Shown: piece after piece, positions 34,535-43,278 of the stretch
Position numbering within the stretch: the stretch's first letter is position 1
Layout: the number at the start of each line of letters is the position of its first letter
Origin: Streptomyces sp. IMTB 2501
GTDB lineage: Bacteria > Actinomycetota > Actinomycetes > Streptomycetales > Streptomycetaceae
Length of the DNA stretch: 64,000 bases
Assembly: GCF_001953885.1 (NCBI RefSeq)
Contig: NZ_MQUS01000008.1
Span: 1 to 64,000, forward strand
Direction: 5' to 3'
Translations under genes and position numbers: made by a program
Notes under the pieces: generated by a model
Database searches by the model: none
Seen by the model: the letters and a program-made list of their open reading frames with translations, nothing else
Told to the model about the DNA's origin: nothing

Positions 34535-34906
34535 ATGCGATTCCGTATCGCGACCGCATCCGTCCTGACCGCGTGCGCCATGGCAGGGGGCGGCCTCGCC
34601 GTCTCCGCGCAGGCCGCCTCGGCCGACACGCACACCGTGTCGTCCGCGGCCCGCCCCAGCTGTCCGTATCCGTACGTGTGCTTCTACAACGGCGACACGA
34701 TGACGGGGAAGTTCAAGGACACCGGGTACTGGCAGACGCTCGGCGCGAGCCGTGACGCGAAGGGCGCCGTCAACACCCGGCACGACGACGTGGCCTACGT
34801 ACGGTTCTCCAACCACCCCACCATCTGCATGAAGCCGGGCGAGGGATGGGCCTTCAACGGGGCGTACCCGACGCAGGTGTACATCAGCTCTTCGAGCACG
34901 TGCTGA
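34535..34906 (+). CDS. secreted peptidase inhibitor, family I36
   Basis: A 123-residue exported protein. ATG 34535 follows AGGGAG. The signal peptide runs to about residue 30 (V-S-A-Q-A-A-S-A). The mature part opens C43-P-Y-P-Y-V-C49-F-Y-N-G, the hallmark of the I36 (SMI-type) metallopeptidase inhibitors of Streptomyces. Two more Cys lie in T-I-C-M-K-P-G and S-S-T-C. About 93 mature residues and four Cys suit two disulphides. It is divergent from the two membrane HTH genes, which could control it, and is followed by a strong terminator. Confidence 0.85.
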   Translation: MRFRIATASVLTACAMAGGGLAVSAQAASADTHTVSSAARPSCPYPYVCFYNGDTMTGKFKDTGYWQTLGASRDAKGAVNTRHDDVAYVRFSNHPTICMKPGEGWAFNGAYPTQVYISSSSTC

Positions 34907-34950
34907 GCACGTCGAGCACGTGCCGCTGAGGCACCTCCGGCACCGTTCCT

Positions 34951-34987
34951 CCGCCCTGGCGCGGGTTCCGCACCCGCGCCAGGGCGG
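34951..34987. terminator. 16-bp hairpin between convergent genes
   Basis: CCGCCCTGGCGCGGGT (34951-34966) pairs perfectly with 34972-34987 around a 5-base loop TCCGC. It separates the inhibitor gene from the convergent ThDP enzyme and serves both. Confidence 0.87.
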
Positions 34988-34999
34988 CGCCACGCACTC

Positions 35000-36685
35000 C
35001 TAGCCGAGATGCGTCGGCGCGAACATCCGCAGCAGCGCCGGGAGTACGACCACCGACGGACCCGGTGCCGCCAGTGCCTTCGCCAGGTCCTCCTCCAGGG
35101 TCTCGGGGGTCGTACGGACACCGGGCACACCGAAGGACTCCGCCAGCGCCACGTAGTCCGGACGCGTCAGTTCCGTCGCGGTCGCCCGGCCGAAGGCGTC
35201 CGTCATGTACTCGCGGAGGATGCCGTAGCCGCCGTCGTCGACGATCAGCCAGGTGACCGGCAGGTCGTACTGCTTGGCGGTCGCCAGTTCCGCGATCGAG
35301 TACAGCGCCCCGCCGTCGCCGGACACCGCCAGCACCGGGTGGGTGGGGTCGGCCGCCGCCGCGCCCAGCGCCGCCGGGAAGCCGTAGCCGAGGCCGCCGG
35401 CGCCCTGGGCGGAGTGCATGGTGTTCGCGCCCTTGGGGTCGAAGGCCGACCAGGCCCAGTACGCCAGGATCGTCATGTCCCAGAACGACGGGGCACCCGC
35501 GGGGAGAGCCCGGCGGACCGAGGCCAGCACACCCTGTTCCAGGGTGAGTTCCTGGGCCGCGATACGCGAGGCGACCTTGGCCAGCAGCTCTCGCACCCGC
35601 TCCGGCGCCGACGCGTCCGTGCGCTCCTCCACCGTCTCCAGCAGGGCCTGCAGCGCGAGACGGGCGTCCGCGTGGATGCCCAGCGCCGGGTGGTTGGACT
35701 CCAGCTTGCCGAGGTCGGCCTCGATCTGGATCACCCGGCCGCGGGGCTTGAACGTGTGGTAGTTGGAGGACAGTTCGCCGAGGCCCGAGCCCACGACCAG
35801 CAGGACGTCCGCGTCCTCCAGGAAGTCCGTCGTATGACGGTCCTCCAGCCAGGACTGGAGCGACAGCGGGTGCTCCCAGGGGAAGGCGCCCTTGCCGCCG
35901 AAGGTCGTCACGACCGGCGCCCGGAGCTTCTCGGCCAGCTGACGCAGCTTGCCCGAGGCGTCCGACCGTACGACCCCGCCGCCCGCGATGATCGCCGGGC
36001 GGGCCGCACGTGACAGCAAGTCGGCCGCCACCGCGGTCAGTTCGGGGCGCGGGGGAAGGTCCTCCGGGGTCGCGTCGACCGCCGTCACCGCCGGCAGTGC
36101 GGTCTCGGCGAGCAGGACGTCCTGCGGGATCTCCACCCAGACCGGGCCGTGCGGTGCCGTCAGCGCCGACTTCCAGGCCGCCGCGACCGCGGACGGGATC
36201 TGGGACTGTGTACGGACGGTGTGCACCGACTTCACCACGCCCCGGAACGAGGCCGACTGGTCCGGGAGTTCATGCAGATATCCGTGCCGGCCGCCGCCCA
36301 GGCCCGCCGTCGGGATCTGGCTGCTGATCGCCAGCACGGGAGCGGAGGCCGCGGCCGCCTCCTGGAGCGCGGCCAGTGAGGTCAGGGCCCCCGGGCCCGT
36401 CGAGAGCAGCAGCGGCGCGGCCTCGCCGGTGATCCTGCCGTACGCGTCCGCCGCGAAGCCCGCGTTGTTCTCCACCCGCAGGCCGACGTACCGCAGGGAC
36501 GACCGGCGCAGCGCGTCGAACATGCCGAGGGCGTGCTGGCCGGGCAGTCCGAAGACCGTCGTCGCGCCCAGCCCGGCCAGCGTTTCCACGACCAGGTCTC
36601 CGCCGTTGCGGCCGGGAGGGGGATTCAGCGCGGCCGCCGTCTGCCGATCGGTCGGGCGGAGTACCAGGTCGTGGTCGTGAGTCAC
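35000..36685 (-). CDS. thiamine diphosphate-dependent enzyme (acetolactate synthase-like)
   Basis: A 561-residue ThDP enzyme of the acetolactate synthase/benzoylformate decarboxylase group. GTG 36685 follows AGGGGA. The N-terminal Pyr domain has G-L-P-G-Q-H and the catalytic Glu in R-V-E-N-N-A-G-F-A-A-D. A central domain follows, then the PP domain with G-D-G-G-A-L-Y-S and D-D-G-G-Y-G. It is the third gene after a symporter and a SpeB-type ureohydrolase, 23 bases downstream, so it likely acts on the carbon skeleton from amine or guanidino-compound breakdown. The substrate is inferred from context only. Confidence 0.85.
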   Translation of the reverse strand: MTHDHDLVLRPTDRQTAAALNPPPGRNGGDLVVETLAGLGATTVFGLPGQHALGMFDALRRSSLRYVGLRVENNAGFAADAYGRITGEAAPLLLSTGPGALTSLAALQEAAAASAPVLAISSQIPTAGLGGGRHGYLHELPDQSASFRGVVKSVHTVRTQSQIPSAVAAAWKSALTAPHGPVWVEIPQDVLLAETALPAVTAVDATPEDLPPRPELTAVAADLLSRAARPAIIAGGGVVRSDASGKLRQLAEKLRAPVVTTFGGKGAFPWEHPLSLQSWLEDRHTTDFLEDADVLLVVGSGLGELSSNYHTFKPRGRVIQIEADLGKLESNHPALGIHADARLALQALLETVEERTDASAPERVRELLAKVASRIAAQELTLEQGVLASVRRALPAGAPSFWDMTILAYWAWSAFDPKGANTMHSAQGAGGLGYGFPAALGAAAADPTHPVLAVSGDGGALYSIAELATAKQYDLPVTWLIVDDGGYGILREYMTDAFGRATATELTRPDYVALAESFGVPGVRTTPETLEEDLAKALAAPGPSVVVLPALLRMFAPTHLG

Positions 36686-36708
36686 TGCTCTCGGTCCCCT
36701 AAGGAGAG

Positions 36709-37677
36709 TTAGGCGTTGCGGGCCGCCGCGATCTGGCGGCTCATGATGGTGGTCAGTTCGTAGGCCGTGTGCGAGGCCGCGACCGAGGTGATCTCGGCGT
36801 GGTCGTACGCGGGCGCCACCTCGACGACGTCCGCCGAGACCAGGTTGCAGGAGGCCAGTCCGCGCAGGATCTCCAGCAGCTCGCGCGAGGTCATGCCGCC
36901 CGCCTCGGGCGTGCCGGTGCCGGGCGCGTGGGCCGGGTCGAGGCAGTCGATGTCGATGGAGATGTACAGCGGGCGGTCGCCGATGCGCTGGCGCAGCTGG
37001 TCGGCCACCTCGTCGGCGCCGCGGCGGTAGATGTCCGCGGACGTGACGATGCCGAAGCCCATCTTCTCGTCGTCGGTCAGGTCCTGCTTGCCGTACAGCG
37101 GGCCGCGGGTACCCACGTGCGACAGCGCCGACGTGTCGAGGATGCCCTCCTCCACGGCGCGGCGGAACGGGGTGCCGTGGGTGTACTCGGCGCCGAAGTA
37201 GGTGTCCCAGGTGTCCAGGTGGGCGTCGAAGTGCAGCAGGGCCACCGGGCCGTGCTTCTTCGCGACGCTCCTCAGCAGCGGGAGCGCGATGGTGTGGTCA
37301 CCACCGAGGGTCATCAGGCGGGCGCCGGTGCCGAGCAGCTCGTCCGCCGCGGCCTCGACGGTCTCGACGGCCTCGTTGATGTTGAACGGGTTCACGGCGA
37401 TGTCGCCGCCGTCCGCGACCTGGGCGAGGGCGAAGGGGGAGGCGTCCTGCGCGGGGTTGTACGGGCGCAGCAGCCGGGACGCCTCGCGGATGGCGTTGCC
37501 GCCGAAGCGGGCGCCCGGCCGGTACGAGACGCCGGAGTCGAACGGCACGCCCACGACGGCGACGTCGGCGGTGCCGACCTCGTCCAGACGGGGCAGCCGG
37601 GCGAAGGTGGCGGGGCCGGCGTACCGCGGGATGCGGGAGGAGTCGACGGGACCGCGGGGCGTCTCGTTGCTGCTCAT
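36709..37677 (-). CDS. speB: agmatinase/guanidinobutyrase-type ureohydrolase
   Basis: A 322-residue arginase-family enzyme. ATG 37677 follows AAGAAGG. Binuclear manganese ligands are present in [14 protein letters not shown] and S-I-D-I-D-C-L-D-P. The closing [10 protein letters not shown] motif is typical of agmatinases and guanidinobutyrases. It cleaves a guanidino group to urea plus an amine. Close linkage to a sodium symporter and a ThDP enzyme, opposite a PucR regulator, suggests a catabolic role rather than polyamine synthesis. Agmatine versus guanidinobutyrate cannot be decided here. Confidence 0.92.
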   Translation of the reverse strand: MSSNETPRGPVDSSRIPRYAGPATFARLPRLDEVGTADVAVVGVPFDSGVSYRPGARFGGNAIREASRLLRPYNPAQDASPFALAQVADGGDIAVNPFNINEAVETVEAAADELLGTGARLMTLGGDHTIALPLLRSVAKKHGPVALLHFDAHLDTWDTYFGAEYTHGTPFRRAVEEGILDTSALSHVGTRGPLYGKQDLTDDEKMGFGIVTSADIYRRGADEVADQLRQRIGDRPLYISIDIDCLDPAHAPGTGTPEAGGMTSRELLEILRGLASCNLVSADVVEVAPAYDHAEITSVAASHTAYELTTIMSRQIAAARNA

Positions 37678-37733
37678 GATGAAATGCCTTCTTTCTTGCG
37701 CTTCATCGCGCATGTACTGCTTTCCCTACGACT

Positions 37734-39194
37734 CTACTGGTGAGCCGGGGCCGGTTCGGACACGAGTTCGGAGGAGCGTCCGGCGAGGCGCTCGCGCCAA
37801 GTGGCGAGAACGGTCTCGTCGGTGGGCCTGGTCGCCAGGGATACGGCGACGTAGGCGGCGAGGGAGGCGAGCAGGCCGTAGTAGACGGGCTCGTTGGCGA
37901 GGATGCCGTACCCGGCCATCAGACCGATCACGGCGAGGCCGCCGACGAGCACCGAGGCCAGCGCGCCCTGGGCGGTGCCGCGCTTCCACAGCAGGCCGCC
38001 GAGGATCGGGACGAGCAGGCCGCCGACGAGCAGGTTGTAGGCGACCGTCAGCGCCTCGACCACGTTGTTCAGGGCGATCGCCGTACCGATCACCGCGACG
38101 CCCATGATCAGGATGAAGGCGCGGTTGCCGCCGACCTCGTCGTGATCCCCGGACGACCGCTCGGTGATCCCGCGCAGTCGCGACCAGATGTCGTTGTTGG
38201 CGACGGTGGCGCAGGCGATCAGGGCGCCGGAGGAGGTGGACATCACGGCGGCGAGGGCGGCGGCCAGCACCAGGCCGCGCACACCGACGGGGAGTTCGGC
38301 CTTGACGACAGTGGCGAAGGCGTCGTCGGGACTGCCCAGCCTGGGGTAGAGCACCTTGGCGGCCGTACCGATCACCGCGCCGGCGAGGGCGTAGGCCAGA
38401 CAGTAGGTTCCGGCGACCGTGCCGCCCCACCTGGCGGTCCTGTCGCTGCGGGCGGTGAACACGCGCTGCCAGATGTCCTGACCGATCAGCATGCCGAAGG
38501 TGTAGATCAGGACGTAGGTGAAGATCGTCTCGCCGCCGATGCCCAGCGGGTCGAAGTACGAGGCCGGCAGCTTGGCCTTCATCGCGCCGAAGCCACCGGC
38601 CTTGACGACCGCGATGGGCAGGAGCAGGAGCAGTACGCCGATCGTCTTCACCACGAACTGGACCATGTCGGTCAGGGTGATCGACCACATACCGCCGAGG
38701 GTGGAGTAGGCGACGACGATCGAGCCGCCGATGACGATCGCGAGGGTCCGGTTCATGTCGAAGAGGACGTCGAAGATCGTGGCGTAGGCGATGGTGGAGG
38801 TGACGGCGAGCATGAGGGTGTACGCCCACATGACCACGCCGGAGATGACCCCGGCGCGTCCGCCGTAGCGCAGGTCCAGCATCTCGGAGACGGTGTAGAC
38901 CTTCAGGCGGGCGATGCGGGCGGAGAAGAAGACCGACAGGGCGAGCAGGCCGAGCCCGATGGTGAACACCATCCAGGCGCCGGACAGCCCGTACCGGTAT
39001 CCCAGCCCCACGCCGCCGATGGTGGACGCGCCGCCGAGGACGATCGCCGCCATGGTGCCGGAGTACATGACAGGCCCGAGGCGGCGCCCTGCCACCAGGA
39101 ACTCGCTCTTCGACCTGGCGCGGCGCATGCCCCACCAGCCCATGGCCAGCATGCCGGCGAGATAGACGACGATCACGGTGTAGTCGACGGCCAT
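37734..39194 (-). CDS. sodium:solute symporter (SSS family)
   Basis: A 486-residue membrane protein with about 13 predicted helices, the normal family size. ATG 39194 follows GGAGGG. Typical stretches are G-G-A-S-T-I-G-G-V-G-L-G in helix 2, T-D-M-V-Q-F in the middle and A-A-L-A-A-V-M-S-T-S-S-G-A-L for the sodium site. It is the first gene of an operon with speB (56 bases downstream) and the ThDP enzyme, so it probably imports the amine or guanidino substrate. The PucR gene is divergent, 135 bases away. Confidence 0.92.
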   Translation of the reverse strand: MAVDYTVIVVYLAGMLAMGWWGMRRARSKSEFLVAGRRLGPVMYSGTMAAIVLGGASTIGGVGLGYRYGLSGAWMVFTIGLGLLALSVFFSARIARLKVYTVSEMLDLRYGGRAGVISGVVMWAYTLMLAVTSTIAYATIFDVLFDMNRTLAIVIGGSIVVAYSTLGGMWSITLTDMVQFVVKTIGVLLLLLPIAVVKAGGFGAMKAKLPASYFDPLGIGGETIFTYVLIYTFGMLIGQDIWQRVFTARSDRTARWGGTVAGTYCLAYALAGAVIGTAAKVLYPRLGSPDDAFATVVKAELPVGVRGLVLAAALAAVMSTSSGALIACATVANNDIWSRLRGITERSSGDHDEVGGNRAFILIMGVAVIGTAIALNNVVEALTVAYNLLVGGLLVPILGGLLWKRGTAQGALASVLVGGLAVIGLMAGYGILANEPVYYGLLASLAAYVAVSLATRPTDETVLATWRERLAGRSSELVSEPAPAHQ

Positions 39195-39329
39195 GAGGCC
39201 CTCCTTCACTCGAAGTCGTACTGGGGGTCGCCGGCGGGTGACGCCCCTCGACACTAGGTGGCCGGAAAGCGGCTGCGAAGTGTACGTTTCATCCATATGA
39301 ACGGGGTGGGAGTGGAGGCAGTGCACACC

Positions 39330-40802
39330 ATGTCGGAGACGATCACCCCAGCCGTCCCACCGACCCCACCCGTACCGCTCTCGGCGCTGCTGGCCCGCGA
39401 GGATCTCGCCCTGCGCCAGATCGCGGGCCCGACGGATCGGGGGACCGTGATCCACTGGGCGCATACGTCGGAGATGGCCGACCCGTACCCGTATCTGCTG
39501 GGCGGCGAGCTGCTGCTGACGGCCGGGGTGCACATCCCGGAGGCGGCGGGTTCGGGGACCTACTTCGACGACTACGTCTCCCGGATCGTCGCGGCGGGCG
39601 GCGCGGCGCTCGGCTTCGGCCTGGCCCCGGTGCACGACACGGTCCCGCGCGCCCTGGTAGCGGCCTGCGACGCCTACGGCCTCCCCTTGCTGGAGGTCCC
39701 GCCGCAGACCACGTTCTCCGGCGTGGCCCGCGCGGTGTGGCAGCTGATGGCGCAGGCCCGGCTGGCCGAACTGCGCCGGGTCACGGAGGCCCAGCAGAGT
39801 CTCGCCTCCGCCGCGGCCCGCCCCGACCCGGTCCCCTCGGTCCTACGGCAACTGGCCCACCGCCTGACCGGCCAGGCGGTGCTCTACGGCCCCGACGGCA
39901 CGGAGATCGCCTCGGCGGGCCGGGAACCGGGGCCGGGGGCACGGGAGGCGCTGACGGACCTGGCGGGGGTGGTACGGCCGACCGGGGCGGGCACCCCCAC
40001 CTCCGCCACCGACACGCTCGGGGACACCCACCTCGCCGCCTACGCCCTCGGCTCCGGCGGGGGATTCGTCCTGGGCGTGGCCACCGCGCGGCGTGAACCC
40101 GGCGACCACACCATCGCCTCCGTGGCCTCCGTGCTGCTGTCGCTGCTGACCGGGGAGCATCACAGCGGGGCCGGGGCCGCGCGGTCCTCGGCGTTCGTGC
40201 GGCTGCTGCTCGGGGCGCGGCCGGAGGAGGTCGCCCCGCTGCTCGGGGAGGGGGGCTGGGTCGTCGTACACGCCCGGCCCGAGGCTCAGCTTCCGGACGC
40301 CGTCGCCGCCTCGGCGCTCGGCGCCGCGCTGGGCTCACCGCTGGTCGACCTCGCACGAGACGTCGTACGGGTGCTGGTGCCGGGTGGGCGGGTACCCCAG
40401 CCGCAGCCGGGCTGGGCGCTCGGGGTGAGCGCCGCGGTGGAGCCGCGCGAGTGGCCGGCGGCCGACACCCAGGCGGCCCGCGCCCTGGCCCGCGCCCGCG
40501 CCACCCGCACCCCGCTCATCCGGCACGACGCCCGTCCGGGCTTCACCGACCTGGTGCCGCGGGCGGATGCCGAGGCACACGCCCGCGCACTGCTGGCACC
40601 GCTCGCCGACCGGCCCGAGCTCGCCGGGACCCTGCGCAACTGGCTGGCTCTGCACGGCAGTTGGGACCGCACCGCGGTGGCCCTGGACGTCCACCGCAAC
40701 ACGGTGCGCCAACGCATCGCCCGCTGCGCGGCCCTGCTGGACGCCGACCTGGACGACCCGGACGTCCGCATGGAGTTGTGGTTCGCGCTGCGGCAGGTCT
40801 GA
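39330..40802 (+). CDS. PucR-family transcriptional regulator
   Basis: A 490-residue PucR/CdaR-type activator. ATG 39330 is preferred because GGAGG lies 11 bases upstream; ATG 39297 in frame is possible. The N-terminal PucR domain (about 15-140) includes L-L-L-T-A-G-V-H-I-P. A GGDEF-like middle region follows. The C-terminal HTH_30 has L-H-G-S-W-D-R-T-A-V-A-L-D-V-H-R-N-T-V-R-Q-R-I. Such proteins activate purine or amine catabolism in response to substrate. It is divergent from the symporter-speB-ThDP operon and is its likely regulator. Confidence 0.9.
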   Translation: MSETITPAVPPTPPVPLSALLAREDLALRQIAGPTDRGTVIHWAHTSEMADPYPYLLGGELLLTAGVHIPEAAGSGTYFDDYVSRIVAAGGAALGFGLAPVHDTVPRALVAACDAYGLPLLEVPPQTTFSGVARAVWQLMAQARLAELRRVTEAQQSLASAAARPDPVPSVLRQLAHRLTGQAVLYGPDGTEIASAGREPGPGAREALTDLAGVVRPTGAGTPTSATDTLGDTHLAAYALGSGGGFVLGVATARREPGDHTIASVASVLLSLLTGEHHSGAGAARSSAFVRLLLGARPEEVAPLLGEGGWVVVHARPEAQLPDAVAASALGAALGSPLVDLARDVVRVLVPGGRVPQPQPGWALGVSAAVEPREWPAADTQAARALARARATRTPLIRHDARPGFTDLVPRADAEAHARALLAPLADRPELAGTLRNWLALHGSWDRTAVALDVHRNTVRQRIARCAALLDADLDDPDVRMELWFALRQV

Positions 40803-40875
40803 AGCACGGGCTTCGGCGGTCCCAGCCCTCGATATGCCGAGGACTCCGGTCGCGCGCTGCCCCACAATGGGAGGC

Positions 40876-41664
40876 ATGCCGATATCCGGGACACCCAGCC
40901 GCGCCCAGCTCGTCGACCACCTGGTGAGGACCCGTATCGCGGGGGACGTCGCCACGCCCCGCGAGAACAACCTCTCCCACTACCGTCAGCTCGCCAACGG
41001 TGTCCGCAATTTCTGGCTCGGCCTGGAGCTGGGCGACCGCTGGACGGACGAGCAGGACGTGCTCGCGGTGATGGCCGAGCGGGTGGGGGTCAACGACGAC
41101 CCCGAGTACCGGTACGGGCAGGACACCATCGACCCCGAGCTGACCGTGGCCGCGCTGGAGCGGATGGCGGCACGGCTGCGCAAGGCGGCCGAGGGGCAGC
41201 AGCGGGTGCTGTTCGCGACCGGGCACCCGGGCGGTCTGCTGGATGTGCACCGGGCCACGGCGGCCGCGCTGCGCACCGCGGGCTGCGAGATCGTCGTCAT
41301 CCCGGACGGGCTGCAGACGGACGAGGGGTACGTCATGCAGTTCGCGGACGTGGCGGTGCTGGAGCACGGGGCGACGCTGTGGCACACCCACTCCGGGGAG
41401 CCGATGCGGGCCATTCTGACGGGACTTGAGCGCGAGGGGCGCCCGCTGCCTGACCTGGTGGTCGCCGACCACGGGTGGGCCGGGTACGCCGGGCAGCACG
41501 GAGTCGATTCCGTCGGGTACGCCGACTGCAACGACCCGGCGCTGTTCCTCGCCGAGTCCGAGGGCACCGTCCAGGTCGTCGTACCCCTGGACGACCATGT
41601 GCTCAGCCCCCGTCACTACGACCCGATGACGGCGTATCTGCTGGCTGCGGCCGGACTTTCCTGA
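40876..41664 (+). CDS. conserved actinobacterial protein (often annotated phosphatase)
   Basis: A 262-residue soluble protein (opening M-P-I-S-G-T-P-S-R-A-Q-L-V-D-H-L). It has conserved-looking stretches R-V-L-F-A-T-G-H-P-G-G-L-L-D-V-H, D-G-L-Q-T-D-E-G-Y and V-V-A-D-H-G-W-A-G-Y. From memory, homologues are listed as phosphatases; the His/Asp-rich motifs could bind metal. I cannot confirm the activity. GGGAGG sits only one base before ATG 40876, too close for a ribosome binding site. CACAAT lies 7 bases before the start, so a leaderless transcript is likely. Confidence 0.75.
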   Translation: MPISGTPSRAQLVDHLVRTRIAGDVATPRENNLSHYRQLANGVRNFWLGLELGDRWTDEQDVLAVMAERVGVNDDPEYRYGQDTIDPELTVAALERMAARLRKAAEGQQRVLFATGHPGGLLDVHRATAAALRTAGCEIVVIPDGLQTDEGYVMQFADVAVLEHGATLWHTHSGEPMRAILTGLEREGRPLPDLVVADHGWAGYAGQHGVDSVGYADCNDPALFLAESEGTVQVVVPLDDHVLSPRHYDPMTAYLLAAAGLS

Positions 41665-41688
41665 CCGGCCCCGACCACGCCCACGCGG

Positions 41689-41723
41689 CACTGTGCGGCC
41701 CCGCGTTGCGGAGCCGCACAGTG
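41689..41723. terminator. 11-bp hairpin between convergent genes
   Basis: CACTGTGCGGC (41689-41699) pairs with GCCGCACAGTG (41713-41723) over a 13-base loop, between the phosphatase-like gene and the convergent His-rich protein gene. Confidence 0.7.
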
Positions 41724-41743
41724 TGTGCGCTGTCGGCGTCGGG

Positions 41744-42103
41744 TCAGCGGCCGTTGTTTCCCTTGTTGCCGTTGTCGCCACCCTTGTTGCCGTTGTCGCC
41801 ACCCTTGTTGCCGTTGTCGCCACCCTTGTTGCCGTTGTCGCCACGGCCGTTGTTGCCGTTGTCACCGCGGCCGTTGTCGCCACGACCGTTGTCGCGGTCG
41901 CCGCGGCCGTGGTCACGGTCGCGGTCGCCACGGCCGTGACCACGGCCGTGGTGGTGGTGGCCGTGGTGACGACCGCAGTGGTGGTGACCGTGGTGTGCAG
42001 GTGCTGCCGAGGCGGTGCCCGCCGCGCCTATGGCGGTTCCGCCCGCCAGCAGGAAGCCCGCTGCGGACATCACGACATAACGCCTGATGCGCTGTGCTCG
42101 CAT
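41744..42103 (-). CDS. secreted His-rich and GDNGNKG-repeat protein
   Basis: A 119-residue exported protein from ATG 42103. The signal peptide runs to about residue 34 (V-V-M-S-A-A-G-F-L-L-A then A-S-A-A). Residues 37-65 are a His cluster (H-G-H-H-H-C, H-H-G-H-H-H-H-G), suited to binding zinc, copper or nickel. The rest is Gly/Asp/Arg/Asn low complexity ending in four G-D-N-G-N-K-G repeats encoded by four perfect 21-bp repeats. A role in extracellular metal binding is inferred. It resembles in style, not in sequence, the repeat protein at 15828-16139. Confidence 0.75.
   Translation of the reverse strand: MRAQRIRRYVVMSAAGFLLAGGTAIGAAGTASAAPAHHGHHHCGRHHGHHHHGRGHGRGDRDRDHGRGDRDNGRGDNGRGDNGNNGRGDNGNKGGDNGNKGGDNGNKGGDNGNKGNNGR
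41761..41844. repeat. four perfect 21-bp tandem repeats inside the His-rich gene
   Basis: The 21-base unit starting CCTTGTTGCCG is repeated four times without change. It stays in frame, giving seven-residue repeats. Perfect copies suggest recent expansion, and copy number probably varies between strains. Confidence 0.9.
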
Positions 42104-42364
42104 GGGAGATTGCCCTTTCGTTGTCCACCATCCCGAGCGGCTTCATGGGGGGAGGCGCGGGATGGATGGCCGGCGCCGTGCTCACAGATGGGGGAAGGGC
42201 ACGGCGCGCTCTTGAGGTGTCACCGCAGAAGGTTGGTCACACGTCCGTCGCCGCCGACGTCTGCCGTTCCGGGTACCCGGAAACTCGTCGGCCGGTTACG
42301 CCATGTGCTGCGGCTTTCACTCTTAGAGATTAGTGCCCCACCTGTGGCTCGGCATCTCGGCGGC

Positions 42365-43243
42365 TCAGGCACGCGGAACGCGGACCACACCCTCCTGGAT
42401 GACGGTGATCGCGAGCTGCCCGTCCTGGGTGTAGATCCGGGCCTGGCCGAGGCCGCGGCCGCCGTGCGCGGACGGGGACTCCTGGTCGTACAGCAGCCAC
42501 TCGTCGGCGCGGAAGGGCCGGTGGAACCACATCGCGTGGTCCAGGGAGGCCCCCACGACATCCCCCACGGCCCAGCCGCCGCGGCCGTGCGCGAGCAGGA
42601 TGGAGTCGAGGAGGGTCATGTCGGAGACATAGGTGGCGAGGACGACATGCAGCAACGGCTCGTCAGAAGCACGGTCCAGCTTGCCGTTGGTGCGGAACCA
42701 GACCTGTGAGTGCGGCTCGCGCGGCTCGCCGAACTGCCCGTACGGCGGCTCCTCCACGTACCTCAGGTCGATCGCCTCGCGAGCCTCCAGGAACTTCTCG
42801 ACGACCTCGGGGGCGAGGTGGTCGTAGCCGCGCAGGCGTTCCTGCGAGGTGGGGAGGGTCTCCGGGTCGGGCGAGTGGGGCATGGGTGCCTGGTGTTCCA
42901 GGCCCTCCTCGTACGTCTGGAAGGACGCCGAGAGATGGAAGATCGGCTTGCCGTGCTGGACGGCGACCACGCGGCGGGTGGTGAAGGAACGGCCGTCACG
43001 GATGCGGTCCACGGTGTAGACGATCGGCGCGCCGGGGTCGCCGGGGCGCAGGAAGTAGGCGTGCAGGGAGTGGGCGGGCCGGTCGGCGGGGACCGTCCGC
43101 CCGGCGGCGACCAGCGCCTGCGCGGCGACCTGCCCGCCGAAGACCCGGGGGACGACGGCGGAGCGGGACCGGCCGCGGAAGATGTTCTCCTCGATCTGCT
43201 CCAGGTCGAGCAGATCGAGGAGATCCTGAAGTGCCTGGCTCAT
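42365..43243 (-). CDS. tesB: acyl-CoA thioesterase II
   Basis: A 292-residue double-hotdog TesB protein of standard length. Family stretches are E-E-N-I-F-R-G, V-F-G-G-Q-V-A-A-Q-A-L, H-S-L-H-A-Y-F-L-R-P-G-D, and the late L-D-H-A-M-W-F-H-R-P-F with the catalytic Asp region. It hydrolyses medium and long acyl-CoA to free acid and CoA. It starts 35 bases after an acyl-CoA dehydrogenase gene in the same direction, so they are likely an operon for acyl-CoA turnover. Confidence 0.93.
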   Translation of the reverse strand: MSQALQDLLDLLDLEQIEENIFRGRSRSAVVPRVFGGQVAAQALVAAGRTVPADRPAHSLHAYFLRPGDPGAPIVYTVDRIRDGRSFTTRRVVAVQHGKPIFHLSASFQTYEEGLEHQAPMPHSPDPETLPTSQERLRGYDHLAPEVVEKFLEAREAIDLRYVEEPPYGQFGEPREPHSQVWFRTNGKLDRASDEPLLHVVLATYVSDMTLLDSILLAHGRGGWAVGDVVGASLDHAMWFHRPFRADEWLLYDQESPSAHGGRGLGQARIYTQDGQLAITVIQEGVVRVPRA

Positions 43244-43278
43244 GGCGTCAGTTGTACCGGCCAGTGATTGCGGGGGCC

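Noticed and set aside
41761..41844. Possible CRISPR-like repeat array
   Set aside because: The units are directly abutting, 21 bases, in frame and without spacers. This is a coding repeat.
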